Source: Streptomyces sp. AJS327 (GTDB lineage Bacteria; Actinomycetota; Actinomycetes; Streptomycetales; Streptomycetaceae). From it: DNA of 64,000 bases. The translations under genes were made by a program, and so were the position numbers. The notes under the pieces are model-generated. The model had not been told where the DNA came from and ran no database searches. It worked only from the letters and a program-made list of their open reading frames with translations. Each line of letters starts with the position of its first letter. The first letter of the stretch is position 1. Shown here piece after piece: positions 1-8,451 of this stretch. Location of the stretch: positions 2,182,501-2,246,500 of the forward strand of contig NZ_SKBR01000001.1 of NCBI RefSeq assembly GCF_013450295.1, given 5' to 3'.

Positions 1-2
1 CG

Positions 3-479
3 GGGACGCCCGGGCCGAAGGGCGTCACCGGTGAGTTCCCGCCGGAGGAGTTCCAGCGCGTCCTGACGACCAACCTGACCGGCGTCTTCCACAGCCTGCA
101 CCACGAACTCCCCGCCATCGTCGACTCCGGGGGCGGCGCCGTCGTCAACATGGGGTCGGTGCTGAGCACCAAGCCGCTGCCTGGATCGCCCGCGTACACC
201 ACGGCCAAACACGGCCTCATCGGGCTCACCAAGACCGCCGCCCTGGAGTACGCGCCGCTCGGCGTGCGGATCAACGCCGTCGGCCCCGGCTTCGTGGACA
301 CCGCCTTCCTCGTCGACTTCGACGAGGAGGCCAAGCGGTACTTCACCGGACTGCACCCCGTCGGGCGCATGGGCACCCCCGAGGAGGTGGCCGAGGTGGT
401 CGCCTTCCTGCTCTCCGACCGGGCCTCCTTCGTGTACGGCAGCTACCACCCGGTGGACGGCGGCTACGCCGCCGTCTGA
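3..479 (+). CDS. SDR-family oxidoreductase, C-terminal part (5' end outside window)
   Basis: This is the C-terminal 158 or so residues of a short-chain dehydrogenase/reductase. The reading frame is open from the first complete codon at base 3, so the start and the N-terminal GxxxGxG cofactor loop lie upstream of the window. Visible family marks are the NxxG-like stretch NLTGVFH, the serine of 'VNMGSVLS', the catalytic Y-x3-K in 'PAYTTAKHG', and the 'VNAVGPGFVDT'-like loop that follows beta-6 in classical SDRs. The protein ends in the usual 'PVDGGYAAV' tail. The substrate cannot be inferred from this part. Members of the family use NAD(P)(H) to oxidise or reduce alcohols and ketones in the cytoplasm. 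Confidence 0.9.
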   Translation, partial: GTPGPKGVTGEFPPEEFQRVLTTNLTGVFHSLHHELPAIVDSGGGAVVNMGSVLSTKPLPGSPAYTTAKHGLIGLTKTAALEYAPLGVRINAVGPGFVDTAFLVDFDEEAKRYFTGLHPVGRMGTPEEVAEVVAFLLSDRASFVYGSYHPVDGGYAAV

Positions 480-658
480 CCCGGCCACCGGCGTCTACCC
501 GGACTCGGTCCGGAGTCAGGTGGGCGGCGTACGATCGCCCGGGCCGCCCGGCCCCCGCCCCCACGCGGACCCGGGCGGCGCGGCACCCGGGCGTGTGGGC
601 CTCCGGGGTGCCGTCGGCATGTTTCGGGAATTCTCTGGAAGTTGAGGAGCCGCGCACC

Positions 659-2035
659 ATGGAGCCGTTCTCCGGCGAGCAGTCCGGAATCCTGCCCGGT
701 ACGCACCGCGCGCTGAGTCACCGCCTGGCCGTCGGCCAGGCCGAGGGCCGCGCGCCGTCGCTGGCCGGGGCGGTCTTCCGGGAGGGACGGGTGGTCTGGA
801 GCGACGCCCGGGGCCTGCCACCCACCGGTCCCGACGTCCCCTACCGCATCGGATCGATCTCCAAGACCCTCGTCGCGGCGCTGGTCGTGCGTCTCGCGGA
901 GGAGGGCACCCTCGATCTCGGGGACCCGCTGGAGACACATCTGCCCGGCACCGGGGTCGGGCACGTGACGGTCGCCCAGCTCCTGTCGCACACGGCAGGA
1001 CTGGCCGCCGAGACGCCGGGACCCTGGTGGGAGCGGTCCCCGGGCACCGAACGGCCCGCCCTCGCCGACCTGCTGGGCGAGGACCCCCTGCGCCATCCGC
1101 CCGGGCGGCGCTTCCACTACTCCAACCCCGGCTACGCGCTGCTCGGCGCCCTGGTCACGCGGCTGCGCGGCAAGCCCTGGGAGCGGGCGCTGGCCGAGGA
1201 GATCCTGGAGCCGCTCGGCATGGCCACCACCACGCCGCTGCCCAGCCCCCCGCACGCCCGTGGCTGGGCCGTCCATCCCTGGGCGGACGTCCTGCTCTCC
1301 GAACCCGAGACGGACACCGGGCTGATGGGGCCCGCGGGGCAGCTGTGGTCCACGGCGGAGGACCTGTGCCGCTGGGGCGCGGTCCTCTCGGACGGCGACC
1401 CGCGGGTGCTGAGCGCGGAGGCGGTCGAGCGGATGCGGGAACCCGCCTCGGGCGCGCTGCCGGCCGAGGACAGTGCCGTGTTCGGGCTGGGCGTGCAGAT
1501 CCTGCGCGCCGGCGGGCGCACCCTGATCGGCCACGGCGGCTCGATGCCGGGCTTCCTGGCCGGGCTGTGGGTCGACCCCGAGGAGCGGACCGGCGCCGTG
1601 GTGCTGGCCAACGCCACCTCCGGCCCGGCCGTCCGGGACGTCGCCGCCGACCTGATCGGCCTGCTCGCGCGGCACGAGCCGCGCGTCCCCGAACCCTGGG
1701 CGCCGCTGGGCGAGTTCGACGAGACGCTGCTGGAACTGACCGGCCTCTGGTACTGGGGGACGCAGCCCCACACGGTACGGCTGCTCGCCGGTGGCGCCCT
1801 GGCGCTGGCCCCGCTCACCGGCGGCGGCCGCGCCTCGCGGCTGCGCCCGGCCGGTGCGGACGCCTGGCTCGGCCTGGACGGCTACCACGCGGGGGAGACG
1901 CTGCGCGTGGTGCGGGACGCGGACGGCCGGGCCGGCCATCTGGACCTGGGCTCCTTCGTGTTCACCCGCGCCCCCTACGACCCGGCGGATCCGCTACCCG
2001 GCGGCGTCGACGGCCGGGGCTGGCACACCCCCTGA
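659..2035 (+). CDS. Serine hydrolase, class C beta-lactamase / penicillin-binding-protein-like
   Basis: A 458-residue beta-lactamase-superfamily serine hydrolase. The nucleophile motif SxxK is seen as S66-I-S-K69 within 'RIGSISKTLVA'. The second motif Y-x-N is in 'HYSNPGYALLG' and the third box is 'GHGGSMPGF'. A C-terminal domain of about 100 residues follows, as in EstB/ADP-type esterases and Pbp4*-like enzymes. I chose ATG 659 because GAGGAG lies 9 bases upstream; an in-frame ATG at 593 has no ribosome binding site. No signal peptide is evident, which favours a cytoplasmic esterase or D-aminopeptidase-like role over an exported beta-lactamase. The substrate is unknown. Confidence 0.87.
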   Translation: MEPFSGEQSGILPGTHRALSHRLAVGQAEGRAPSLAGAVFREGRVVWSDARGLPPTGPDVPYRIGSISKTLVAALVVRLAEEGTLDLGDPLETHLPGTGVGHVTVAQLLSHTAGLAAETPGPWWERSPGTERPALADLLGEDPLRHPPGRRFHYSNPGYALLGALVTRLRGKPWERALAEEILEPLGMATTTPLPSPPHARGWAVHPWADVLLSEPETDTGLMGPAGQLWSTAEDLCRWGAVLSDGDPRVLSAEAVERMREPASGALPAEDSAVFGLGVQILRAGGRTLIGHGGSMPGFLAGLWVDPEERTGAVVLANATSGPAVRDVAADLIGLLARHEPRVPEPWAPLGEFDETLLELTGLWYWGTQPHTVRLLAGGALALAPLTGGGRASRLRPAGADAWLGLDGYHAGETLRVVRDADGRAGHLDLGSFVFTRAPYDPADPLPGGVDGRGWHTP

Positions 2036-2092
2036 CGCCCCCTCGGAGCATCCGCGTCCCCGGCGTCCCCCCGTCCGGCACCTCCTGCCGGG

Positions 2093-2127
2093 CCCGCCCC
2101 ACCCGTCCCCGCGGCGGGTGGGGCGGG
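2093..2127. terminator. Bidirectional hairpin between convergent genes
   Basis: Perfect 12-bp inverted repeat, CCCGCCCCACCC paired with GGGTGGGGCGGG around an 11-base loop. It lies between the stop of the serine hydrolase and the stop of the convergent YnfA-type gene. No T-tract follows, as is usual in streptomycetes. Confidence 0.65.
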
Positions 2128-2128
2128 G

Positions 2129-2464
2129 TCAGTCGCCGCGCGGCGCGTACATGATGACGGCCATCCCGGCCAGGCAGACCAGCGCGCCGAACACGTCGTA
2201 GCGGTCCGGCCGGTAGCCGTCCGCCACCATCCCCCAGGCGATCGACCCCGCGACGAACACCCCGCCGTACGCGGCGAGGACACGGCCGAAGTGCTCCTCC
2301 GGCTGGAAGGTCGCCACCACGCCGTACAGACCCAGCGCGATCGCCCCCGCCCCGGCCCACACCCAGCCCCGGTGCTCGCGCAGCCCCTGCCACACCAGCC
2401 AGGCGCCGCCGATCTCGAAGAGGGCGGCGAGGGCGAACAGGGCGAGGGAGCGGCTGGCGAGCAC
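2129..2464 (-). CDS. YnfA/UPF0060-family small membrane protein
   Basis: A 111-residue protein with four predicted membrane helices. The YnfA-family hallmark '[12 protein letters not shown]' sits in helix 1 and '[17 protein letters not shown]' in the loop before helix 3. The tail '[20 protein letters not shown]' also matches the family pattern. Length agrees with the family, which is about 105-112 residues. The family is distantly related to small multidrug-resistance transporters, but the transported substrate is not established for actinomycete members. It converges on the serine hydrolase gene and appears monocistronic. Confidence 0.9.
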   Translation of the reverse strand: MLASRSLALFALAALFEIGGAWLVWQGLREHRGWVWAGAGAIALGLYGVVATFQPEEHFGRVLAAYGGVFVAGSIAWGMVADGYRPDRYDVFGALVCLAGMAVIMYAPRGD

Positions 2465-2704
2465 GGCGGGGTCCTTCCGGGCGGTGCGGTGATGGCTGCG
2501 GGGCCGTGCCCGGCCCGTCCGCGGGGCGCGGACGGCGGTCCGTGCGGACGGACGGCCCTCGGGTCGCCCGTGCGTCCCCGACCGTAACCGCTGCCCCGTA
2601 CCCCGCGACCGCCCGTCCCGTTCCGCCCCGCCCGTGAGTGACGGCGCTCGCGCGCGGGCCGCCGCCGTGTCCGGGGACGGCCCACCGGATGAGGCGAGGG
2701 CGGG

Positions 2705-3820
2705 TCAGCTCCGGCGCCGGGCGGCCAGCGCGCGGAACAGGCCACCGGCGACGGCGAGTCCGCCCGCCACGAGCAACAGCCGGGTGTGGAGCGTGGAGTC
2801 GGCGCCGGAGGAGGCGACGTGGCCGCCCCCGTCCGCGCCCGGCTCGTCGCGACCGGCCCCCTCGGGGGTGGGCGAGCGGTCTCCCCGGGGGGACGGTCCG
2901 CCCTCCGGTGAGCGGGCCCCTTCGGCGCTGGGGCAGCCCGATCCGGGCCGGTAGGAGACGGTGACGGCCCCGTCGCCGCGTGGGCCGGTCGCGGTGGTGA
3001 CCCGGCCCCCCGGCGGGGTGAGGCTGCTGCCGCCTCCGCCGCCTCCCGAGCCCACCGCGTAGCTGCGGCCGGGGAGGGCGGCGAACGAGCCGCCCTCGCC
3101 CCCACCCCCGCCTCCCACGGCCCCGCCGCCTCCGCCCCCGCCGCCGGTGGCGACCCGGGAGAGCCGCGCCATCAGGTCGGCGCCCGCGCCGCCACGGGTC
3201 TCCTGGGCGCCGGAGCCGCGCTGTCCGTCGGCGGTGGGTCCGGTGCCGCCACCACCGCCGAACCCCCCGGCGCCGCCGGGCCGTCCACCCCGTCCGACGG
3301 TGGCGGTCTCGCCGTCCGGACGTCCGTCGGAGCCGGATACCCCGTTCGTCCCCCCGGCTCCGCCGTCCGCGTGCGCGGAGGCTCCGCCACCTCCGGCCGC
3401 GACGAGCAGCGCGGACCGGCCCCGGCTCACCGTGGAGGCGCCGCCGCCACCCGCGCCGGGGCCGAGCCCGCCCATGGTCTCCCCGCCGTCCCCACCGCCG
3501 CCGTAGCCGCCGCTCCGTCCGGTGCCCGCCCCCGCGACCTCGACGGTCAGGGTCTCGCCCGGGGTGACCGGCAGGGACGCGGTGACCATGGCCGGAGCGC
3601 CCCCGGTCGCGCCCGGGCGCGTGCCTCCCGAACCGCCGCGCGCGGTGATCCGCAGGACGCAGACGCGGTCCGGCACGGTGAACGACTCGGGGGCGCCCCG
3701 GTGGCCGAACGTCCGCTCGTGGGCGGTCGCCTCGGCGGGCGTCGCGGACGCCGGTGTCAATGAGCCGAGTGAGCCGAGCGAGACGGCCAGCAGGGTATGG
3801 AGGACGACCTTTGATCCCAT
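2705..3820 (-). CDS. Secreted glycine-rich protein with C-terminal membrane anchor
   Basis: A 371-residue low-complexity protein. Residues 1-27 look like a Sec signal peptide, with a hydrophobic core followed by 'ASATPAEA'. A stretch of about 230 residues very rich in Gly and Ser with many GGGGG runs follows. The C-terminus has a Pro/Asp/Gly-rich spacer and a single hydrophobic helix 'LLLVAGGLAVAGGLF' ending in 'RALAARRRS', a typical positive stop-transfer tail. No LPxTG sortase motif is visible, so it is probably membrane-anchored rather than wall-linked. No ribosome binding site precedes the ATG. The bases just upstream are locally AT-rich, so a leaderless transcript is possible. The function is unknown; a surface or envelope role is inferred from the architecture only. 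Confidence 0.75.
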   Translation of the reverse strand: MGSKVVLHTLLAVSLGSLGSLTPASATPAEATAHERTFGHRGAPESFTVPDRVCVLRITARGGSGGTRPGATGGAPAMVTASLPVTPGETLTVEVAGAGTGRSGGYGGGGDGGETMGGLGPGAGGGGASTVSRGRSALLVAAGGGGASAHADGGAGGTNGVSGSDGRPDGETATVGRGGRPGGAGGFGGGGGTGPTADGQRGSGAQETRGGAGADLMARLSRVATGGGGGGGGAVGGGGGGEGGSFAALPGRSYAVGSGGGGGGSSLTPPGGRVTTATGPRGDGAVTVSYRPGSGCPSAEGARSPEGGPSPRGDRSPTPEGAGRDEPGADGGGHVASSGADSTLHTRLLLVAGGLAVAGGLFRALAARRRS

Positions 3821-3984
3821 AATGACAACGTAGATATGTCATGCGTGGAATCGTGGCTTTACTCCGGTATCTCCCCAGGTGTGTCGGATGCCGGAGTGGC
3901 GGTTGTCCGTGTTCCGACGGATACGGGTCCACGCGTCGCGGTGACCCACTCCGGGCGGCGGGCCCGCCCCGTACGCTCGGCCAG

Positions 3985-4416
3985 GTGAACGATGGATGGG
4001 ACCCCGGGGCTCCGGGGATACTGCGACTCCCCTCGGGACGTCTGGTGCGCGGCAGGGGTCTGCGCCGGCCCCTGCCGGAGGGCCCGGAGCCCGGCTTCGC
4101 GCTGTACCTGCTGGGTCGCGAACCCGCCCCGGCCGACTGGGAGTTCCGCTGGCTGCGCTGGCCGGACTTCCGGCTGCCCGCCGACCGCCGGGCGTGCGCC
4201 GCCGCGCTGCGTGAGGCGTGGGAGCGCGCCGGACGGGAGCGGGTGGAGGTCGCCTGCGGCGGCGGGTACGGACGTACCGGTACCGCGCTGGCCTGCCTCG
4301 CGGTCCTCGACGGGGTGCCAGCCAGGGAGGCCGTCGGATACGTCCGGGAGCACTACGCGCGCCGTGCGGTGGAGACACCGTGGCAGCGCCGCTTCGTCAC
4401 CCGCTTCAACCCCTAG
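3985..4416 (+). CDS. Small protein-tyrosine-phosphatase-like protein
   Basis: A 143-residue protein with the PTP loop C-x5-R: C91-G-G-G-Y-G-R97-T in 'VACGGGYGRTGTA'. This matches dual-specificity/tyrosine phosphatases, where Cys is the nucleophile and Arg binds phosphate. The upstream 'PDFRLPAD' and the helix after the loop ('ALACLAVLDGVPAREAVGYVREHY') fit the fold. I chose GTG 3985 because similarity-like sequence begins there; a longer in-frame ATG at 3841 would add an unrelated Cys/Arg-rich extension. It probably dephosphorylates a protein or small molecule in the cytoplasm. It stands alone between two non-coding stretches. Confidence 0.8.
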   Translation: MNDGWDPGAPGILRLPSGRLVRGRGLRRPLPEGPEPGFALYLLGREPAPADWEFRWLRWPDFRLPADRRACAAALREAWERAGRERVEVACGGGYGRTGTALACLAVLDGVPAREAVGYVREHYARRAVETPWQRRFVTRFNP

Positions 4417-4914
4417 TTCGCGAGGGAGCGGCCGGGTTCGGTACGGGGCGAACCCGGCCGGACCGCCCCCGCCGCTCCGTACTCCGCCAACCCCGTTGCG
4501 GACAGCCGTCGTTGGCCCATCGCTCGGGCCGTTCCCGCCGCCGGGACGGTGGTGTGGCTCCCTCCCGGGGAGAGGGCGGGTGGGGCGCGGGGGCCGGAGG
4601 CGCGTGGGATGGGCGGGCAACCTTCCCCGTGTACCTGGGCGTTGGGCCATCGACCTCCAACAGCGCTGCCGTGCCCGGCGGTTGACCATGCGCGGACACC
4701 GCGTCCGGCCCGCCGGAGCGCCGCCCGGCTTGGGTGACAGCCGGACGCTGGGCGGGAGATGACGCCGGGAGAGGGCAACGGCGGGCGGCGCGGGGGCGGG
4801 TGGCGTGCCGGTGGTGCGGCGCCGCCCCGCCCGGGGCCGAAGTGGCCCGGGCGGGGCGTGCGGTGACGCGGTGTGGGGTGACACGGCGTGGTGGTTCCGT
4901 GTCGTTCGGCGCGG
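4417..4914. other. Non-coding stretch between phosphatase and FGGY kinase
   Basis: About 500 bases separate two convergent genes. All open frames here lack ribosome binding sites and read as GC-composition shadows. The only structure I see is the strong hairpin at 4823-4858. Confidence 0.6.
4823..4858 (-). terminator. Strong hairpin, likely terminator of the FGGY kinase transcript
   Basis: A 15-bp GC stem (left arm 4823-4838, right arm 4844-4858) with one bulged G and a GAAGT loop. It starts 57 bases beyond the stop codon of the minus-strand kinase gene. Confidence 0.65.
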
Positions 4915-6372
4915 TCAGCCCTCGCGGGGCTCCCAGCCCGCACGGGCCCCGGTGAGCGCCGCGCGGTAGCGCGCGTAGCCGTGCTCGTACACCGCGCGGT
5001 GCTCGGGCCGGGGGTCCACGGTGCGGAAGGGCTGACCGCCCTCCGGGAACGGCTCGCCCAGTGCCCGCCGGGCCACCGTCACCGCGCCGAGCGCGCCCAC
5101 CTCCGTCTCGGTGGGGATGCGCACCGGACGGCCGAGCACGTCCGCGAAGAGCTGGGCCCACGGCCCGGAACGGGTTCCCCCGCCGCAGGCGGCGAGCGTT
5201 CCGGTCAGCCCGGCCGTCTCCAGGCAGTGCCGGGCCGCGTAGCCGATGGCCTCGCAGACCGCGCGGACCGCGTCGGCCCGGCCGTGCCCCAGCGTCAGCC
5301 CGTCGATCCGGCCGCGCGCCGCGGGGTCCACGAAGGGGGCGCGTTCCCCGGCCTCGGAGAGGAAGGGCAGCGCGTGCGCGCCGCGCGCGCCGGGCGGGCT
5401 GTCGGCGAGGAAGCCGTCGAGGTCGGTGGTGCCGCCACCGGTGAGGGCGAGCACCCACTCCAGCGCCGCGGTGCCCACCATCGCGGGCATCGCCCGCAGC
5501 CAGCGCTCCCGATCCGGAGTGCACAGCCACATCCCGGCGGGCTCCGCCGAGGTGGAGATCTCCACCCGGTCGGTGAGCACCTGACAGGCGAGGGTCGTGC
5601 CGACGATGAGCAGACCGTCCCCCGGCTCCCGCACGCCGCCGCCGATCGCGCAGGCCGGAAGGTCGTAGGGACCGGCGGTCAGCGGCAGGCCCTCGGGCAG
5701 GCCGAGCAGCCGCGCCCCCTCGGCGTCCAGCGCGAGCACGGTGCCCGGCGCGGCGGGGGGCGGGAGCAGCCGGGCCTGCTCCTCGATTCCGCAGGCGGCC
5801 AGCGCCTCGCGCGCGTACTCCCGGGTGACCGGGTCGAGGAGCGGGAGGGTGGCGTCCGAGGCGTCCACGCAGACCTGGCCGGTGAGCCGCTGCGCCACCG
5901 CGTCGACGCAGTACCCGGCGACGGCGGCGCTCCGCAGCGACTCCGGCTCGTGCTCCTGGAGCCAGGCGAGGAGCGGCGCGTGGCAGCCGGGGAACATGCC
6001 CGAGCCGGTGCGCGCGTACACCTCGCCCACGGTGCCGTCCGCCAGCCAGCCGGAGACCAGCCCGGCCGCCCGGCCGTCCATCCAGGAGATCGCGGGACGC
6101 ACCGCGCGCCCGGCCGCGTCCCGCAGCCAGAGTCCGTCCCCCTGTCCGGTGAGCGCGATCGCGGTGGGTGGGACGGGCAGGGCCGCCGCCGTCTCCCGCA
6201 CCACCTCGGCGACGGTCCCCAGCACCTCCTCCAGGTCCTGTTCCACCCGTCCGCCGGACAGCCGCCGGACGTCGCTGCGCCGGGAGGCGGAGGCGAGGGG
6301 GGTGCGGTCGTGGTCGAAGGCGACGGCCTTGGTCACCGAGGTGCCGATGTCGATCCCGAGGATCACGCTCAC
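4915..6372 (-). CDS. FGGY-family carbohydrate kinase (first of two)
   Basis: A 485-residue ATP-dependent sugar or sugar-alcohol kinase of the FGGY family. The N-terminal phosphate-1 box 'GIDIGTSVTKAVAFD', the substrate loop 'ALTGQGDGLWLRD' and 'ISWMDGRA' are visible. In the C-terminal domain 'CGGGTRSGPWAQLFADVLG' is the characteristic FGGY_C signature. I start it at GTG 6372 because 'GIDIGTS' should begin within five residues of the N-terminus; a GGGAAGGG box lies upstream. The longer open frame reads into a small upstream ORF, with which this gene overlaps by 4 bases (GTGA). It is divergent from a phosphatase-DeoR-FGGY operon, so both kinases probably serve one pathway. The exact substrate (tetritol, pentulose or similar) cannot be told from sequence. 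Confidence 0.9.
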   Translation of the reverse strand: MSVILGIDIGTSVTKAVAFDHDRTPLASASRRSDVRRLSGGRVEQDLEEVLGTVAEVVRETAAALPVPPTAIALTGQGDGLWLRDAAGRAVRPAISWMDGRAAGLVSGWLADGTVGEVYARTGSGMFPGCHAPLLAWLQEHEPESLRSAAVAGYCVDAVAQRLTGQVCVDASDATLPLLDPVTREYAREALAACGIEEQARLLPPPAAPGTVLALDAEGARLLGLPEGLPLTAGPYDLPACAIGGGVREPGDGLLIVGTTLACQVLTDRVEISTSAEPAGMWLCTPDRERWLRAMPAMVGTAALEWVLALTGGGTTDLDGFLADSPPGARGAHALPFLSEAGERAPFVDPAARGRIDGLTLGHGRADAVRAVCEAIGYAARHCLETAGLTGTLAACGGGTRSGPWAQLFADVLGRPVRIPTETEVGALGAVTVARRALGEPFPEGGQPFRTVDPRPEHRAVYEHGYARYRAALTGARAGWEPREG

Positions 6373-6482
6373 GCCCGCACCGCCCTTCCCGCCCAGGCGC
6401 GGGGGGCCACGGTGGCGGGGCCGGGCGCGGCACGGCGCGCGCCGGGTGGCGCGCTCGGGGCTCCGGTGCTGAGCAGGCGCAT
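6369..6482 (-). CDS. Possible 37-residue leader ORF coupled to the FGGY kinase
   Basis: A short frame (MRLLSTGAPS... ending VRA) starts at ATG 6482, behind an AAGG box about 7 bases upstream, and stops on a TGA that overlaps the kinase GTG start as GTGA. The peptide is Ala/Pro/Arg-rich with no recognisable domain. The overlap is what translational coupling looks like, but GC-rich DNA can produce such frames by chance, so this is tentative. It could also be untranslated leader. Confidence 0.35.
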   Translation of the reverse strand: MRLLSTGAPSAPPGARRAAPGPATVAPRAWAGRAVRA

Positions 6483-6533
6483 GGTCGGGCCTTTCTGCGG
6501 GGGACCGGGCCCCCGGTCGGTTCCGGGCTGTCC

Positions 6534-6561
6534 CGGTACCCCGGACAGCTCCGGGGTACCG
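6534..6561 (-). repeat. Perfect 12-bp inverted repeat in FGGY kinase leader
   Basis: CGGTACCCCGGA pairs with TCCGGGGTACCG across a 4-base CAGC loop. It lies in the intergenic region between the presumed DeoR operator and the leader ORF, so it would be transcribed in the kinase mRNA leader. It may be a regulatory or stabilising hairpin. Confidence 0.6.
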
Positions 6562-6704
6562 CGACGCGGTGCGCGGCCCGCCGGGCTCGCGGTTCGCGAG
6601 GTCCGGGACGGCGGGTGCCGCGCTCCCGGTGGGTGCGGACCAGTGGGACGGATGCCGGTCGACGGCCGTGGACCCACCGCGAACGGTGACGGCCACCCTT
6701 TTCC

Positions 6705-6729
6705 AACATCGTGGGTGTTAGATTTAACA
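6705..6729. promoter_or_regulatory. Candidate DeoR-type operator
   Basis: The palindrome TGTTAGATTTAACA (6716-6729) is flanked on the left by AACA (6705-6708), which pairs with the following TGTT. This is an AT-rich island in otherwise GC-rich DNA, between the divergent FGGY kinase and phosphatase-deoR promoters. It resembles the half-site TGTTAGAA recognised by E. coli DeoR. Binding by the DeoR protein encoded at 7462 is inferred. Confidence 0.6.
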
Positions 6730-6811
6730 GACTCCAGTTGAAGAGGCAATGCGGTGTGCGCCATCGGCGCACCCGCCGAGGCGGAACCACCCGCGGAGGA
6801 GGGCACGTTCG

Positions 6812-7465
6812 ATGACAGCCCGGCTGCTGCTCGTGCGGCACGGTGAGACGGAGTGGCACGCGGAGAACCGCTACGCGGGGAGCTCGGACGTCGCGCTGAC
6901 CGCGCGCGGCCTGCGCCAGGCGGACGAGCTGGGCCGCTGGGCCGCCACGCACGGAGCGGACGCGGTGGCCTGTTCCCCGCTCAGCCGCGCCCGGCGCACC
7001 GCGGCCCCGGCGGCCGAGGCCCTCGGGCTGCGCCCCGAGGTTTACGAGGGTCTGCGCGAGATGCACTTCGGCTGGGGCGAGGGCCGCACCATCGCCGAGA
7101 TGGAGGCGGAGGACGCGGAGATCGTCCGCCGCTTCCGCGACGACCCCGAGGGCGGCGCCTTCCCCGACGCCGAACTCCCCTCGTCGGCCGCCGCGCGCGC
7201 CACCGCGGCGCTGCGCGAGCTGGCCGGGCGGCACGCGGGCGGCACCGTCCTGGTCGTGGCGCACAACAGCCTGCTGCGGGTCGCCCTCTGCGGACTGCTC
7301 GACATCCCCGTCGGCCGGTACCGCGCGATCTTCCCCCGGCTCGACAACGCCGCCGTCACCCGGGTCGACCTGGACGGCGAGCGGGCCGCGCTGCGCTCGC
7401 TGAACGTCCCCACCGGGCGGCCGTCCGCCGGGCCCGGCCGGGCCCCGGGGGAGGCGGGGGCGTGA
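6812..7465 (+). CDS. Histidine phosphatase family protein (phosphoglycerate-mutase-like)
   Basis: A 217-residue branch-1 histidine phosphatase. The catalytic motif is 'LVRHGETEWHAENRYAGSS' near the N-terminus, with a second RxR region 'ACSPLSRARRTAAP' and the second catalytic His in 'VVAHNSLLRVALCGLL'. ATG 6812 was chosen because GGAGGAGGG ends about 9 bases upstream and the RHG motif must lie near the start. The gene overlaps the next one (deoR-type) by 4 bases. Given its position in a sugar-kinase operon, it may dephosphorylate a phosphosugar intermediate or a toxic by-product. A true phosphoglycerate mutase role is unlikely. Confidence 0.88.
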   Translation: MTARLLLVRHGETEWHAENRYAGSSDVALTARGLRQADELGRWAATHGADAVACSPLSRARRTAAPAAEALGLRPEVYEGLREMHFGWGEGRTIAEMEAEDAEIVRRFRDDPEGGAFPDAELPSSAAARATAALRELAGRHAGGTVLVVAHNSLLRVALCGLLDIPVGRYRAIFPRLDNAAVTRVDLDGERAALRSLNVPTGRPSAGPGRAPGEAGA

Positions 7466-8265
7466 CGGGCCCCGGCGCGGGCACCGCTCCGCAGGAGGCC
7501 CGCCGTCAGCGGATCACCGAACACGTCGTGGGGCACGGCACGGTGAGCGGCGCGGAGCTGGCCGAACTCACCGGCGTCAGCCTGATGACCGTCCACCGGG
7601 ACCTGGACGAACTCGCCCGGCGGGGGGTGCTGCGCCGGTACCGGGGCGGCGCCTCCGCGCTGCCCTCCACCGTCTTCGAGAGCAACCTGGACTACCGGCT
7701 CGGCGTCAACATCGAGGCCAAGGAGGCCATCGCCGCGGCCGCGGCCCGCCTGGTGGAACCGGGGATGTCGGTGCTGCTCGACGACTCCACCACCGCGCTG
7801 GCCCTGGCGCGGCGGCTGGTGGAGCACGATCCGCTGACGGTCGTCACCAACGCCCGCCGGGTGGTAGAGGTGTTCGCGGGACTGGCCGGGGTGCGGCTCA
7901 TCGCGCTGGGCGGCGAGTACTCGCACACCCACGACTCGTTCCTGGGCATGCCCTGCATGGAGGCGGTCAAGGCCCTCTCGGTGGACATCGTGCTGGTCAG
8001 CACCTCGGCGCTGGACGCCAGGATGACCTACCACCAGGAGCAGGACGTGGTGCTCGTCAAGCGCGCGATGGTGGCGGCGGGCAACCGGAGGGTGCTGCTG
8101 ATGGACCGGTCCAAACTCGCCAGGACCGCGCTGCACCGGCTGGCGCCCGTCGAGGACTTCGACCACCTGGTGGTGGACGACGGCCTGTCCGAGGACCTGC
8201 TCACCCGGCTGCGCGAGCGCACCGACGTCCTCGTCGCGCCGCCCGTGGCGCGCGGCCCCGGCTGA
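7462..8265 (+). CDS. DeoR-family transcriptional regulator
   Basis: A 267-residue regulator. The N-terminal winged helix 'RQRITEHVVGHGTVSGAELA' and 'LTGVSLMTVHRDLDELARRG' match the DeoR HTH signature, followed by 'RRYRGGA'. The C-terminal DeoRC sensor domain includes 'DDSTTALALARRL', 'VVTNARRVVEVF', 'LALGGEY'-like text and 'VLLMDRSKLARTALHRLAP'. The GTG start overlaps the upstream TGA (GTGA), so translation is coupled to the phosphatase. DeoR proteins usually repress sugar operons and sense a phosphorylated sugar. The likely targets are the divergent promoters with the TGTTA...TAACA site at about 6720. Confidence 0.9.
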   Translation: MTGPGAGTAPQEARRQRITEHVVGHGTVSGAELAELTGVSLMTVHRDLDELARRGVLRRYRGGASALPSTVFESNLDYRLGVNIEAKEAIAAAAARLVEPGMSVLLDDSTTALALARRLVEHDPLTVVTNARRVVEVFAGLAGVRLIALGGEYSHTHDSFLGMPCMEAVKALSVDIVLVSTSALDARMTYHQEQDVVLVKRAMVAAGNRRVLLMDRSKLARTALHRLAPVEDFDHLVVDDGLSEDLLTRLRERTDVLVAPPVARGPG

Positions 8266-8451
8266 ACCGGCTCGCCCGCCCCGGCTCGCCCGCCCCGGCC
8301 GGTCCGCCCGGCCGCTCCGGCTGAACGATCCCGGCCACCCGGCCCGTTGACCCTCCGCCCCCCGATCCCGAAGCCGCTCCGTATCCCGCCGCACGCGGTC
8401 GCCCGCCCCGGGGGCGGACCCTGACGCACGCCCAGAAAGGTCGCACCCGCC

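Noticed and set aside
4406..7264. Long minus-strand frame over the FGGY kinase region
   Set aside because: It is in a different frame from the FGGY kinase, which has all family motifs; no domain is visible in the longer frame.
8266..8330. Short repeat of CCGGCTCGCCCGCCC after the deoR gene
   Set aside because: Two copies only, low complexity, and easily explained by base composition.
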